64,000 bases of DNA from Fictibacillus sp. BK138. Its GTDB lineage: Bacteria > Bacillota > Bacilli > Bacillales > Fictibacillaceae. A program made the position numbers and the translations under genes. Below are positions 17,741 through 25,682 of this stretch, piece by piece. The stretch covers positions 3,230,061 through 3,294,060 of the forward strand of contig NZ_SGXL01000001.1 of NCBI RefSeq assembly GCF_004216955.1, read 5' to 3'. The stretch's first letter is position 1. Each line of letters begins with the position of its first letter. The notes under the pieces are model-generated. The model did not search any database. It worked only from the letters and a program-made list of their open reading frames with translations, and had not been told where the DNA came from.

Positions 17741-17773
17741 AATGCCCAAGCAATAGTGCTTGGGTATTTTCTT
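17741..17773 (+). terminator. terminator of padR-chrA
   Basis: AATGCCCAAGCA and TGCTTGGGTATT form a 12-bp stem with a four-base loop and a following T-rich stretch. Confidence 0.85.
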
Positions 17774-17831
17774 TTTTATTGGCTTCGGGATATATGAAAT
17801 GCTTACTAAAATTGCGCTAAACAAATTCTAA

Positions 17832-18221
17832 CTAGCTCATTTTATTTATTAGGTAAATCACAAACAAAATCGCCATAACTAATAAACTGACAACCAAAGA
17901 ACAAGATAATAGAATGATTAGATTTTTAGATGCCCGAAAGGTTTGCTGGTTAATCTGATATCTCTTTCTCATATAATCATAGGATGTAAAGACGATGATT
18001 GTTGTTCCTAATAAAAAGGCTAGAGCACCTACCATGATAGCGACCATATCTGCTGTGTCTGAAATTTCATCTTGAAGCGTAAAATGAAGATTTACTATAA
18101 CAAATCCGATTCCAACAACTGCAATTGCCGTTCTAACCCAAGCAAGATATGTACGTTCATTTGCTAAATGCTGCTGAATATATTTTGAATCAACGGTTTG
18201 GTCTTCCTTCTTATTAAACAT
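17832..18221 (-). CDS. DUF202/YidH family membrane protein
   Basis: This 129-residue protein has three predicted membrane helices. It carries the DUF202 signature HLANERTYLAWVRTAIAVVG at about residues 18-37. The family's function is not established. The ribosome binding site is GAGGTG. No partner gene is evident; it stands convergent to chrA. Confidence 0.8.
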   Translation of the reverse strand: MFNKKEDQTVDSKYIQQHLANERTYLAWVRTAIAVVGIGFVIVNLHFTLQDEISDTADMVAIMVGALAFLLGTTIIVFTSYDYMRKRYQINQQTFRASKNLIILLSCSLVVSLLVMAILFVIYLINKMS

Positions 18222-18363
18222 TTGTTTATTTCACCTCAATGTTTTTCATTGAAACATTCTTGTGTATACAATTATAGACTCCTTGTTTCTTAATAACAAA
18301 ATGACAGCTTATATCTTTCAGTTTGTATAAATTCTGACGAAATTATATGTGAAAATATAAAAG

Positions 18364-18393
18364 ATAAACCCTCACTGATCAGTGAGGGTTTAT
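18364..18393. terminator. perfect 30-bp palindrome at the end of the ArsR operon
   Basis: ATAAACCCTCACTGA and its exact complement adjoin without a spacer. On the minus strand a T-rich stretch follows, so it can serve as the terminator of the arsR-peptide-permease-peptide operon that ends at 18431. Confidence 0.7.
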
Positions 18394-18430
18394 AAAATGT
18401 GTTGTGAACTGATATTTTTACACACAGCAT

Positions 18431-18550
18431 TTATTGTCTTTTTTTTTCATCTTCACAACAAGATTCTTCTCCGCTCTTAACTTCTTTAATCTCAATGCTG
18501 CAGCATTCATTTTCTTTTTTATCACCTAAAAGTATTTTGATAAAGCTCAT
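18431..18550 (-). CDS. 39-residue peptide with two CC pairs
   Basis: This tiny gene is the last of the ArsR-controlled operon. The peptide starts MSFIKILLGDKK and carries NECCS (C16, C17) and ESCCE (C31, C32) in an otherwise charged sequence. It has a textbook ribosome binding site (AAAGGAGGTG, seven bases before ATG) and lies 28 bases after the permease gene. The paired cysteines suggest a soft-metal or metalloid-binding peptide; this is inference from composition and context. I do not recognise a named family. Confidence 0.7.
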   Translation of the reverse strand: MSFIKILLGDKKENECCSIEIKEVKSGEESCCEDEKKRQ

Positions 18551-18578
18551 CTTCTTCACCTCCTTTCAAAAAAGAAAC

Positions 18579-19445
18579 TTAAACAAGATAGAATATAAAA
18601 CCCGAGACTGTAGACATCGTGATAACTGAGAGTAAAAATGTAATAACTAACTCCTTTTTAAAAATTGATTTTAAGAGTACGACCTCTGGTAAACTAGCAC
18701 CTGCCGAACTGATCATCAAAGCCATAACTGGTCCCAGCGCCATCCCTTTTGCAATCAATACTTGGGAGATTGGAATCATACTGGAAAGCCTGATGTATAA
18801 TGGAATTCCGACTATTGCAGCTATTGGAACGATCCACCAATTATCTCTTCCAAATGTACCGGCAATCCAATTCATAGGCACTAGACCATGAATGATGGCG
18901 CCTATTGCTGCTCCTAATATAAGATAAGGATAAACACTCTTCATCAATCCAAGCGTCTCCCTCAGTGCGGCTCTCACGTCAAACTTTTTGGACTCTTCTT
19001 TATAACCCGTCATCACCACGTTTTTCACTGATTTCTCAAATCCAAAAGCTTCTAATGCGAAACCAATTATGACAGAAAAAACTGCGGTTATAATGGTGTA
19101 GATTATCGTAACTTTCCAGCCAAGCATAACCCCCATTATGGTAATGATTGTTGGGTCTAATACTGGAGATGAGAACAAGAAAATCATTACAATGGAAAAC
19201 GGCATCTTATTTTTCAGCATGGTTACGACAACCGGAATGGTAGAGCATGAACAAAACGGTGTAATAAAGGCAAAGGTCAGTGCAAAAACGGCAGCTAATC
19301 CTCTGTTCTTTCCACTCAGATATTTCTCTACTTTGTCGTATGGAACATACGACTGAAGCAGGTTGATAACAAATGAGATCACCACAAATAGTACGGTGAG
19401 TTCTAATGCAATGCTTAAAAAACTTTTAAACGTTTCCATCCACAT
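18579..19445 (-). CDS. permease of the ArsP/DUF318 (YraQ-like) family
   Basis: This 288-residue membrane protein has eight or so helices. The family motif TPFCSCSTIPV places C65 and C67 in the first half, and a second conserved stretch GASLPEVVLLKSIFKK lies near the end. ArsP members export trivalent organoarsenicals such as methylarsenite; other members have unknown substrates. The start is ATG 19445 with AAGGAGAA upstream, not the upstream in-frame ATG at 19478. It lies between two cysteine-pair peptides in an operon led by an ArsR repressor, so metalloid export is likely. Confidence 0.82.
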   Translation of the reverse strand: MWMETFKSFLSIALELTVLFVVISFVINLLQSYVPYDKVEKYLSGKNRGLAAVFALTFAFITPFCSCSTIPVVVTMLKNKMPFSIVMIFLFSSPVLDPTIITIMGVMLGWKVTIIYTIITAVFSVIIGFALEAFGFEKSVKNVVMTGYKEESKKFDVRAALRETLGLMKSVYPYLILGAAIGAIIHGLVPMNWIAGTFGRDNWWIVPIAAIVGIPLYIRLSSMIPISQVLIAKGMALGPVMALMISSAGASLPEVVLLKSIFKKELVITFLLSVITMSTVSGFIFYLV

Positions 19446-19465
19446 GATTCTCTTCTCCTTTTCGA

Positions 19466-19633
19466 TCAAGCACAGCACACTTGGTTATTTTGAACGGCTG
19501 CTTTTCTTTTAAATAGATTTCTAAAAAACAATTTTTTCTTTTCTTCTATCTGAAGTTTCCAATGTTGGCTGCTCACTTTTTCTAACTCTTTCCGTTGATT
19601 TTGCAAGATGTATTCAAGGTAATAATGGTTCAT
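19466..19633 (-). CDS. 55-residue peptide ending in a CC pair
   Basis: This is a small gene between the ArsR repressor and the permease. The peptide is basic and helical (QRKELEKV, then IEEKKKLFFRNLFKRKAA) and ends VCCA, so its only two cysteines (C53, C54) are adjacent and at the C-terminus. AAAAGGAGG lies eight bases before the ATG. The stop codon is 20 bases before the permease start. Together with the 39-residue peptide it brackets the permease. It could hand a thiophilic ion to the permease or to ArsR, but this is inference. Confidence 0.7.
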   Translation of the reverse strand: MNHYYLEYILQNQRKELEKVSSQHWKLQIEEKKKLFFRNLFKRKAAVQNNQVCCA

Positions 19634-19673
19634 AGACGCATCCTCCTTTTATATCAAAAAAATTTGTTTTATA

Positions 19674-19691
19674 CATCAAAAAAAATTGATG
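19674..19691. promoter_or_regulatory. ArsR-type operator before the 55-residue peptide gene
   Basis: CATCAA-N6-TTGATG is a perfect inverted repeat with an all-A spacer. The same half-sites flank the arsR start and occur again at 20141-20162. Confidence 0.6.
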
Positions 19692-19709
19692 TTTTGTTCA
19701 AAAATGAAA

Positions 19710-19726
19710 TACTACAAATTGTAGTA
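19710..19726. terminator. possible attenuator after the ArsR gene
   Basis: TACTACAA and TTGTAGTA form a hairpin just past the ArsR stop. On the minus strand it is followed by a T-rich stretch, giving a weak terminator between arsR and the peptide gene. Confidence 0.45.
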
Positions 19727-19731
19727 CTCAT

Positions 19732-20067
19732 TTAACAACAAGATGGCAAGAACACACAACATAACTGATCAGATAAAAGACCTTTGATTTCCTTAATGTT
19801 CAAAGAGTAATAGTTCCAGGTCCCTCTTTTTTCTTTTTGAATTAAGTCGGCTTCTAATAAAATCTTTAAATGATAAGATAGTTTTGATTGTGGCATATCA
19901 ATCAAAGGTGTCAGGTCGCAAACACAAACACTTTCTTTTAGAGCTAAAATATTTATGATTTGAAGCCTCTGCTGATCGGCTAATGCCTTGAATTTTTGTT
20001 CATACTTTTCAAAGTCTGGATTTGCTGCTGAATTCATGTTGTTTAATAAGGGTATTTCTTTTTTCAT
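19732..20067 (-). CDS. ArsR family metalloregulator with C-terminal CC pairs
   Basis: This 111-residue winged-helix repressor has the metal-site helix SVCVCDL (C48, C50) and the recognition helix MPQSKLSYHLKIL. It ends QLCCVFLPSCC, adding C103, C104, C110 and C111, an unusually thiol-rich tail. It would repress the downstream peptide-permease-peptide genes until arsenite, antimonite or a similar ion binds. A promoter (TTGCAA 20131-20136, TATAAT 20109-20114, 16-base spacer, read leftward) has a perfect operator over its start site. Ribosome binding site GGAG. Confidence 0.85.
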   Translation of the reverse strand: MKKEIPLLNNMNSAANPDFEKYEQKFKALADQQRLQIINILALKESVCVCDLTPLIDMPQSKLSYHLKILLEADLIQKEKRGTWNYYSLNIKEIKGLLSDQLCCVFLPSCC

Positions 20068-20083
20068 TTTTAATCACTCCTAA

Positions 20084-20101
20084 CATCAAAATTATTTGAT
20101 G
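20084..20101. promoter_or_regulatory. ArsR-type operator at the arsR transcription start
   Basis: CATCAAAATTATTTGATG is a perfect inverted repeat (7-bp arms). It lies just downstream of the TATAAT read leftward at 20109-20114, where bound repressor would block transcription. Confidence 0.65.
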
Positions 20102-20108
20102 TAATTTC

Positions 20109-20136
20109 ATTATATCCTTTATTTACTAATTTGCAA
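20109..20136 (-). promoter_or_regulatory. SigA-type promoter of the ArsR operon
   Basis: TTGCAA and TATAAT are 16 bases apart on the minus strand and point to arsR at 20067. Confidence 0.6.
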
Positions 20137-20140
20137 CTAT

Positions 20141-20162
20141 TAAATCAAAAAAAATTGATTTA
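20141..20162. promoter_or_regulatory. ArsR-type operator between arsR and the YdhK gene
   Basis: TAAATCAA-N6-TTGATTTA has perfect 8-bp arms and the same core as the operators at 20084 and 19674. It lies between divergent genes and could act on either. Confidence 0.55.
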
Positions 20163-20267
20163 ATTCTCTTCACAACTTCTTCATAACTCATTTTTATAAT
20201 AAAGCAGTATCGGGGTTTTTATCTCTTAATTTTAATGGGCAACCTACAAACAGAAGGAGGAATATAA

Positions 20268-20828
20268 ATGAAGCTGAAAATCAACCTATTCGCAACTTTG
20301 CTGATAGCATTCTCACTTACTCTTACGGCTTGTGGCAACAACGAAAAAGAAAATCCAAAAGAAAAAACAAATGAAGAAATGGACCATGGCAGTATGGATC
20401 ATTCAGGTTCTGGTGAAGTGCCGAAAGGTTTAAAAGAAGCTAAAGATCCTGCTTTTCCAGTTGATAGCAAGGCTATCATTAAAGCCGATCACATGAAAGG
20501 CATGGATGAGGCTGAAGCAACGATTGTTGGAGCTTATGATACTACTGTTTATACGGTATCTTACACACCAACCACTGGCGGAAAAAAAGTGACCCATCAT
20601 AAATGGGTTATACATGAAGAGCTTAAGGATCCAGGAGATCAGCCATTAAAGCCAGGAGCTGAAGTTACACTTAACGCCGACCATATGAAAGGTATGAAAG
20701 GTGCTAAGGCTACTATAGATTCAGCAGAACAAACAACAGTTTATATGGTTGATTACACACCAACCACTGGCGGTGAAAAAGTAACAAACCATAAATGGGT
20801 AACAGAAAGCGAATTATCAGCTGAATGA
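20268..20828 (+). CDS. YdhK family lipoprotein (DUF1541 repeats)
   Basis: This 186-residue lipoprotein has a lipobox LTAC with C22 as the lipidated residue. A Met/His-rich linker (EEMDHGSMDHSGSG) follows, then two DUF1541 repeats, each ending TPTTGG-K-VT-H/NHKWV. Met/His linkers of this kind are common in proteins tied to copper handling, but YdhK's role is not known. The ribosome binding site AAGGAGG is strong. The gene is divergent from the ArsR operon, with an ArsR-type operator between them, and is followed by the terminator of the convergent two-component system. Confidence 0.82.
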   Translation: MKLKINLFATLLIAFSLTLTACGNNEKENPKEKTNEEMDHGSMDHSGSGEVPKGLKEAKDPAFPVDSKAIIKADHMKGMDEAEATIVGAYDTTVYTVSYTPTTGGKKVTHHKWVIHEELKDPGDQPLKPGAEVTLNADHMKGMKGAKATIDSAEQTTVYMVDYTPTTGGEKVTNHKWVTESELSAE

Positions 20829-20862
20829 TAAAAAAAGTCTCCCGCGCTGGAGACTTTTTTTA
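20829..20862. terminator. bidirectional terminator
   Basis: AAAAAGTCTCC and GGAGACTTTTT form a strong stem with A and T runs on either side, between the YdhK gene and the convergent histidine kinase. Confidence 0.85.
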
Positions 20863-21930
20863 TTTAGGAAAACGAATATGGACTTCAGTACCTTTACCAA
20901 GTTCACTTTCAATCCATATTTGGCCGTCGAGAGCTTCAATTATCCTTTTAACAATAGTTAAACCAATTCCGCTACCGCCATATTCTCTATTTCTTGACTT
21001 CTCGCTTCTGTAGAAGCGTTCAAACACTTGATCGAGTTCATCTTTTGGGATCCCTTTTCCTGTATCCTTTACCGTAATATGAACATGATTAAATTCTTCC
21101 ACAGCTGTAACCGTTACGTACCCGCTTGCAGGAGTATAGGTTAATGCATTGCTTAAAAGATTGATAAACACCTGAGTCATCCGCTTTGCATCCGTCCTTA
21201 ATTCAATGGGAGCGCTAGATATTCTTTCAAGTATGACACCTTTCTGTACATATGTGGCCGATACAGCGTCGATACTTTTGTCTATCAGTTTATTTATATC
21301 CTCTTCCTTAAGATCAAGGACAGATTGCGGAGATTCCATTTCGGTAAGGTGTTCTAGGTCTTGTACTAATAGTATCAGCCTTTCTATTTCTTCTTTAAGC
21401 GAGTGGAGCCTCTCACGCGTCGGCTGAAAAACACCGTCCTCAAAGGCTTCGAGATGACTTTTGATGGTTGCGAGGGGCGTTCGTAACTCATGGGCAATAT
21501 CTGAAGTCATATTTTTCCGAGCTGATTCTTGTCGTTGTAGTTGAGATGCTAAATGGTTTAGAGACATACCGAGTTCATTCAATTCATCGTTTCCTAGTGT
21601 TTTCACTCTTGCCTGAAGGTCTCCCCTTGTCATTTTTTCTGCTGCCTTTCTCATTAATATGAGTGGTTTTGTTAGGTTTTTTGCAACAAAATAACTAATG
21701 ATACAGACTAAGAGAATTGCTCCAATAGAAGTCCAAATGATAGAGCTTAACAATGCTTTTTCAAAATGGTGTGTCAATGGTCGTATACTATTAAAGTCAG
21801 GTACATCTTCTTTAAACATGTTTAGATGATAATGTACTTCCAGCATGATGATAATACTTGCAATAATAAGAATAGATGAAGCAGCAAACACAAAACTAAC
21901 CGTTAATCTTGCATGCAGTCCTCTAAACAT
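20860..21930 (-). CDS. HAMP sensor histidine kinase (BaeS-like)
   Basis: This 356-residue membrane kinase has two transmembrane helices flanking a short extracytoplasmic loop, then a HAMP domain (about 105-160). HisKA with DIAHELRTPLATIKSHLE and an ATPase with NLLSNALTYT, DTGKGIP and GSGIGL follow. It partners the response regulator whose gene it overlaps by eight bases. The start is ATG 21930 behind AGGAGGGGG; an upstream in-frame ATG at 22008 lies inside the regulator gene. The signal is unknown; proximity to metal genes makes a metal or envelope signal possible. Confidence 0.88.
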   Translation of the reverse strand: MFRGLHARLTVSFVFAASSILIIASIIIMLEVHYHLNMFKEDVPDFNSIRPLTHHFEKALLSSIIWTSIGAILLVCIISYFVAKNLTKPLILMRKAAEKMTRGDLQARVKTLGNDELNELGMSLNHLASQLQRQESARKNMTSDIAHELRTPLATIKSHLEAFEDGVFQPTRERLHSLKEEIERLILLVQDLEHLTEMESPQSVLDLKEEDINKLIDKSIDAVSATYVQKGVILERISSAPIELRTDAKRMTQVFINLLSNALTYTPASGYVTVTAVEEFNHVHITVKDTGKGIPKDELDQVFERFYRSEKSRNREYGGSGIGLTIVKRIIEALDGQIWIESELGKGTEVHIRFPK

Positions 21931-22621
21931 GAGAACCCCCTCCTGTAAACTTATACCCCATCGCAAATACGGTAACGATATATTTGGGTGCTTTTGGATT
22001 ATTTTCAATCTTGTGACGTAAGTTCTTCACATGTTGATCGATCGTTCGTGTGCCGCCTTCATAATCAAATCCCAGTATCTTTTCAATTAATTCATCTCTA
22101 GAGAAGATTCGGTTTGGGTGTCTTGCAAAAGTAATCAACAATTTGAATTCATTTGGAGTGAGGTTTACTAGCTGCCCCTTTACAAACACCTCTTGTTTGT
22201 CAGATGCTATCTTAAGTTCACCATCGTTATATGTAATCTGTTCAGCTAATAATTCTCCCTCCCCTGAACGTCGTAAGATTGTTTTCACTCTCAAAACAAG
22301 CTCACGGGGACTAAACGGTTTTATCATATAATCATCTGCACCTATGGATAACCCTTTAATTCGATCTTCCTCACTTATTTTTGCAGTCAGCATTAGGATC
22401 GGAACACTGAATTGCCTCCGTATCGTTTCGCATATTTCTTCTCCGCTCATATCCGGCAACATTAAATCAAGTACGACCAGATCCACAGTCTTAGTAGATA
22501 TATAATGAAGAGCATCCTTTCCGTTAGACGCTTCTAGAGTCAGAAACCCATCTTTCTTTAAATAAGAAGAGACCACTTCCCTTAATTTTGGTTCATCATC
22601 AACAATTAAAATGGTTTTCAT
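21923..22621 (-). CDS. OmpR-family response regulator
   Basis: This 232-residue regulator has a receiver domain with phospho-acceptor Asp in LVVLDLMLPD (about residue 52), switch Thr in LMLTAK, and Lys in IKPFSP. A winged-helix DNA-binding domain (about 130-228) follows, with LTPNEFKLL and TIDQHVKNLRHKIE. It is the first gene of the two-gene operon, with GAGGAGGAG upstream. Confidence 0.9.
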   Translation of the reverse strand: MKTILIVDDEPKLREVVSSYLKKDGFLTLEASNGKDALHYISTKTVDLVVLDLMLPDMSGEEICETIRRQFSVPILMLTAKISEEDRIKGLSIGADDYMIKPFSPRELVLRVKTILRRSGEGELLAEQITYNDGELKIASDKQEVFVKGQLVNLTPNEFKLLITFARHPNRIFSRDELIEKILGFDYEGGTRTIDQHVKNLRHKIENNPKAPKYIVTVFAMGYKFTGGGSHV

Positions 22622-22668
22622 TTAATGTCTCCTCCTCATTTTCTAGCAATATTATTCCTAATCATAGC

Positions 22669-22693
22669 AAAAAGCACGCCAAGAGCATGCTTT
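22669..22693 (-). terminator. terminator of the MFS transporter gene
   Basis: AAGCACGC pairs with GCATGCTT (one G-U) around a five-base loop, with T on the minus-strand exit side. Confidence 0.65.
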
Positions 22694-22705
22694 TTTGATG
22701 AAGAT

Positions 22706-22721
22706 TTAAACACTTGTTTAA
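22706..22721. repeat. TTAAACACTTGTTTAA palindrome
   Basis: This copy of the recurrent 16-mer lies between the MFS terminator and the MFS stop codon. It is followed by TTTAAGAGGTATTC, which resembles the spoVR 3' end found next to two other copies. Confidence 0.55.
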
Positions 22722-22758
22722 TTTAAGAGGTATTCACCTAGAGCTAGTCTCCTTCTTA

Positions 22759-24054
22759 TTACAATCCTCTTTGCTTCATATTTTTGCTGCTTCCTCTAAA
22801 ATAAACAACAACTGGAATCAGTAATAGTGACAATAAACCACCAGCAAATGATAATACTGCATAACTGGAGTATGCAACAACTATTCCAGACATAGCTCCT
22901 CCAGAGGCACCCGCTAATGCAATCAATACATCTATGTTTCCTTGAGTTTTAGCCCGGGTTGAAGAATCTGTAGAATCCACTACTATAGTAGTGCCGCTAA
23001 TCAATCCGAAATTCCAGCCTAGTCCTAATAAAGAAAGAGCAATAATAAGAAAGAACATAGAGTCACCTGGTGCGTTCGCTGCTATTAAACCCGCAAGCAG
23101 TAAAGTGATTCCTGAAGCAATAACCATTGGAGTACGTCCAATTTTATCAACAAGGACACCTGTAACAAGTGAAGGCAGATACATCGAACCGATATGAACA
23201 CCGATAACTAGCCCTATTTCGCTAAGTCCGTGTCCATGGTGTTTCATATGAACAGGAGTCATCGTCATGATTGCAATCATCACAAGCTGTGTAAGAATCA
23301 TGACAGCAGCACCGATTGCAATGCCTCTTCTATGGTTTGAATGATTACTTCTAGTTATTGATGCTTCATAAACTTTCTTGCTTATATTAGCTTCCATCAT
23401 TTGTATGATTAAGAAAGGATCTGGACGGAGCATAAGAAAAATTATAAGACCCGCTATAATAAATGCCGTTCCAGATAAGATGAAAGGTCCTGCAAGGGCA
23501 GCAACATTAATGGATGATGCAAAATCCCCCATCACACCAACTAAATTTGGACCTACAAAAGCACCAACTGTTGTTGAAACTAAAATAATACTAATCGCCG
23601 TCGCACGCTGGTTTTCATGTGCTAAATCAGTACCTGCATAACGAGCTTGTAAATTTGTAGCTGTACCCGCACCGTATATAAATAGAGAACCAAATAAAAG
23701 CAAAAGGCTGTTTGTTATAGCAGAAATCACAACACCTAATGCTCCTAATCCCCCCACCAGAAATCCAATTGTTAATCCTGTTCGGCGTCCATACCGTTGA
23801 GAAAGACGCCCCACTATAAACGCAGCCGCTGCTGAGCCGATTGTAAAAAGAGCAGCCGGCAAACCTGAAAATGCATCTGTCCCCATCATTTGCTGCGCAA
23901 GAAGAGCACCAACAGTAATTCCAGCAGCGAGTCCAGCCCCGCCAAAGATCTGTGAAATACCTACAACGAACAATGTTTTCTTATATATCTGTTTTGATTT
24001 TTTAGATGAGATGCTGTTTCCTTGATGAAGTGTTTCTATTTTGTCATTTAGCAT
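22759..24054 (-). CDS. MFS transporter
   Basis: This 431-residue major facilitator protein has 12 predicted helices. It carries the motif GRLSQRYGRRTGL between helices 2 and 3 and VDKIGRTPMVI in the equivalent second-half loop. A histidine-rich loop (MTPVHMKHHGHGLSE) near residue 265 is unusual. It follows the Se/S-carrier-like gene by two bases (AGGGG upstream) and lies divergent from a LysR gene, its probable regulator. The substrate cannot be read from the sequence. Confidence 0.82.
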   Translation of the reverse strand: MLNDKIETLHQGNSISSKKSKQIYKKTLFVVGISQIFGGAGLAAGITVGALLAQQMMGTDAFSGLPAALFTIGSAAAAFIVGRLSQRYGRRTGLTIGFLVGGLGALGVVISAITNSLLLLFGSLFIYGAGTATNLQARYAGTDLAHENQRATAISIILVSTTVGAFVGPNLVGVMGDFASSINVAALAGPFILSGTAFIIAGLIIFLMLRPDPFLIIQMMEANISKKVYEASITRSNHSNHRRGIAIGAAVMILTQLVMIAIMTMTPVHMKHHGHGLSEIGLVIGVHIGSMYLPSLVTGVLVDKIGRTPMVIASGITLLLAGLIAANAPGDSMFFLIIALSLLGLGWNFGLISGTTIVVDSTDSSTRAKTQGNIDVLIALAGASGGAMSGIVVAYSSYAVLSFAGGLLSLLLIPVVVYFRGSSKNMKQRGL

Positions 24055-24056
24055 AC

Positions 24057-24269
24057 TTATACATCCCCTGTCTTAATGCAAGCAATCTTAACAACGTTCT
24101 TCGCATTCTCTATATCCTCTTCTTTCACTTTTAACAGGATACAGGATGATGATATTTCAAGTTTAAAGAGAATTCCAAATCTACTTAATGATTGTTGTGC
24201 CTTAAATGACTCACCAGGACTTATCGTTAAATGGACTAAAAATAACGGATTTTTTTTAAACCAAGACAT
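24057..24269 (-). CDS. small DUF3343 / Se/S-carrier-like protein
   Basis: This 70-residue soluble protein resembles the DUF3343 family, annotated as putative selenium/sulfur carrier-like. The matching core is SSSCILLKVKEEDIENAKNV, with a single Cys in the SSSC turn where the family has its conserved Cys. It begins MSWFKKNP behind GGGAGAGGG and is the first gene of an operon with the MFS transporter. The family assignment is from motif memory and is moderate. If right, it hints at a sulfur or selenium compound as the transporter's cargo. Confidence 0.6.
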   Translation of the reverse strand: MSWFKKNPLFLVHLTISPGESFKAQQSLSRFGILFKLEISSSCILLKVKEEDIENAKNVVKIACIKTGDV

Positions 24270-24385
24270 ACGACCCTCTCCCGAATAAGTTACCTTTCTT
24301 TCATTCTATTCGTAATTGGAATATAATAAAAATGCATATTTGTAATATTTACTATACGGTTTCGTTATGGAAAGAGGAGAAACCC

Positions 24386-25276
24386 ATGGATTTTTATCAG
24401 CTTAAAACGTTCTATCATGTTGCAAAACAAAAAAGTTTTACACGAGCTGCCAATGAACTCTCAATTAGTCAACCTGCTGTTTCAAGACAAATAGAATCAA
24501 TGGAACAAAAGTTTGGATTAACCCTTTTCCACCGCGTAGGAAGGGAGATTAAACTGACCGATTCTGGTTTGGTCTTATTTGAAATGGCAGAAAAAATTCT
24601 CTCTTTAGTAGGTAAAACGGAGTCTGTAATGGAAGGCATGAAAAATCTAGAAAGTGGATCAATCGTGGTTGGTGCTAGTACTACAATCGGGAACTACTTA
24701 ATGGCTCCAATTGTCATCAACTTTATGAAAAAGTATCCGGGTGTAAGCATTAAATTAGAAATCCAGCCAACGGATGAAATTCTTATTAAGGTGAAAAACA
24801 ATTTACTTGATATAGCTATAATTCCTGAAGTACCTGTCATTACATCGGTAATCAACGAGATACTACTATAGGATGAGATTGTCTTGATCGCAAGGAAGAA
24901 TCACCCCCTTACGAAGAAGAAAAATTTAAAACTTGAAGACATAATAAATGAGAAGTTTGTTATGAGAGGACAAGATTCAAATACACGTAAAACGATTGAG
25001 AAGCATCTAAAACAACATAAGGTTCATCTTCACAAATATATTGAACTAGACTCAACTGAAGCGATCAAACAAGCTGTTTTGACCGGAGAATACATTAGTT
25101 TCGTTTCTAAAAGAACCATTCAGATGGAAACAAAATTTGGAGAGATTCAAGTATTAGAAGGTTCAGACTTAAAGGTTTTCAGAAACTTTCATATTGTCCG
25201 GCATAAAGAGACCTTCCCTAGTCCTGCAGCAGATGCCTTTATTCGATTTATTAATCATGACTCCTGTGTTATTTAA
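24386..25276 (+). pseudogene. LysR-type regulator interrupted by an in-frame amber codon
   Basis: The first 161 codons encode a LysR helix-turn-helix (FTRAANELSISQPAVSRQIE) and the start of the effector domain. A TAG stands at 24869-24871 between EILL and DEIVLIARKNHPL. The frame then stays open to 25276, and the remaining 135 residues are a normal C-terminal half. Restoring one residue would give a full-length 296-residue protein, so this is a single nonsense change. The gene is divergent from the carrier-MFS operon, the usual LysR arrangement. The start is ATG 24386 behind AGAGGAG. Residual function as a DNA-binding fragment or by readthrough cannot be excluded. Confidence 0.82.
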
Positions 25277-25413
25277 GAAAATATGGCTCTCCATACTGAT
25301 GAAAATAAAGCGTTATTTTTAAATTGTCATAATTCAGGAGTTATAAAATCTATTAAAGTGTTACTATATGGATATATGTGTATAAGAACAATGAAAGGTG
25401 GTCTAAAGCAGCT

Positions 25414-25581
25414 ATGGATTTTTTAGGACCTACTCTTTTGATCGTTATAGGAATTATATTCTCTTTACTCTTTGTCTTTTTCATAAAGAAGATATCCAGA
25501 AAACAAGAAGAACGTGCAGATCAATTTGAACAAGAAGTACTTGCTTCAGACTGGTCAAAATCATCTCGAAAAAACAAGTAA
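25414..25581 (+). CDS. small single-pass membrane protein
   Basis: This 55-residue protein has one N-terminal hydrophobic helix (LLIVIGIIFSLLFVFFI) and a charged cytoplasmic tail (KKISRKQEERADQFEQEV). The start is ATG 25414 with AAGGTGG about ten bases upstream. A terminator follows directly. Function unknown and family not recognised. Confidence 0.55.
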   Translation: MDFLGPTLLIVIGIIFSLLFVFFIKKISRKQEERADQFEQEVLASDWSKSSRKNK

Positions 25582-25588
25582 AAATAAA

Positions 25589-25618
25589 AAAACAGTGCAT
25601 GAACGCACTGTTTTTTTG
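25589..25618. terminator. bidirectional terminator
   Basis: AAACAGTGC and GCACTGTTT form the stem, flanked by A and T runs. Confidence 0.8.
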
Positions 25619-25682
25619 TTTCTCTGTTAATTTTTTCTCACCATAAACCAACGTAAAAAAGAGGTCTTAGATCGATTAGTTT

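Noticed and set aside
18213-18227. TTAAACATTTGTTTA as a further copy of the stop-codon palindrome
   Set aside because: It overlaps a start codon rather than a gene end, so it does not fit the pattern and may be chance.
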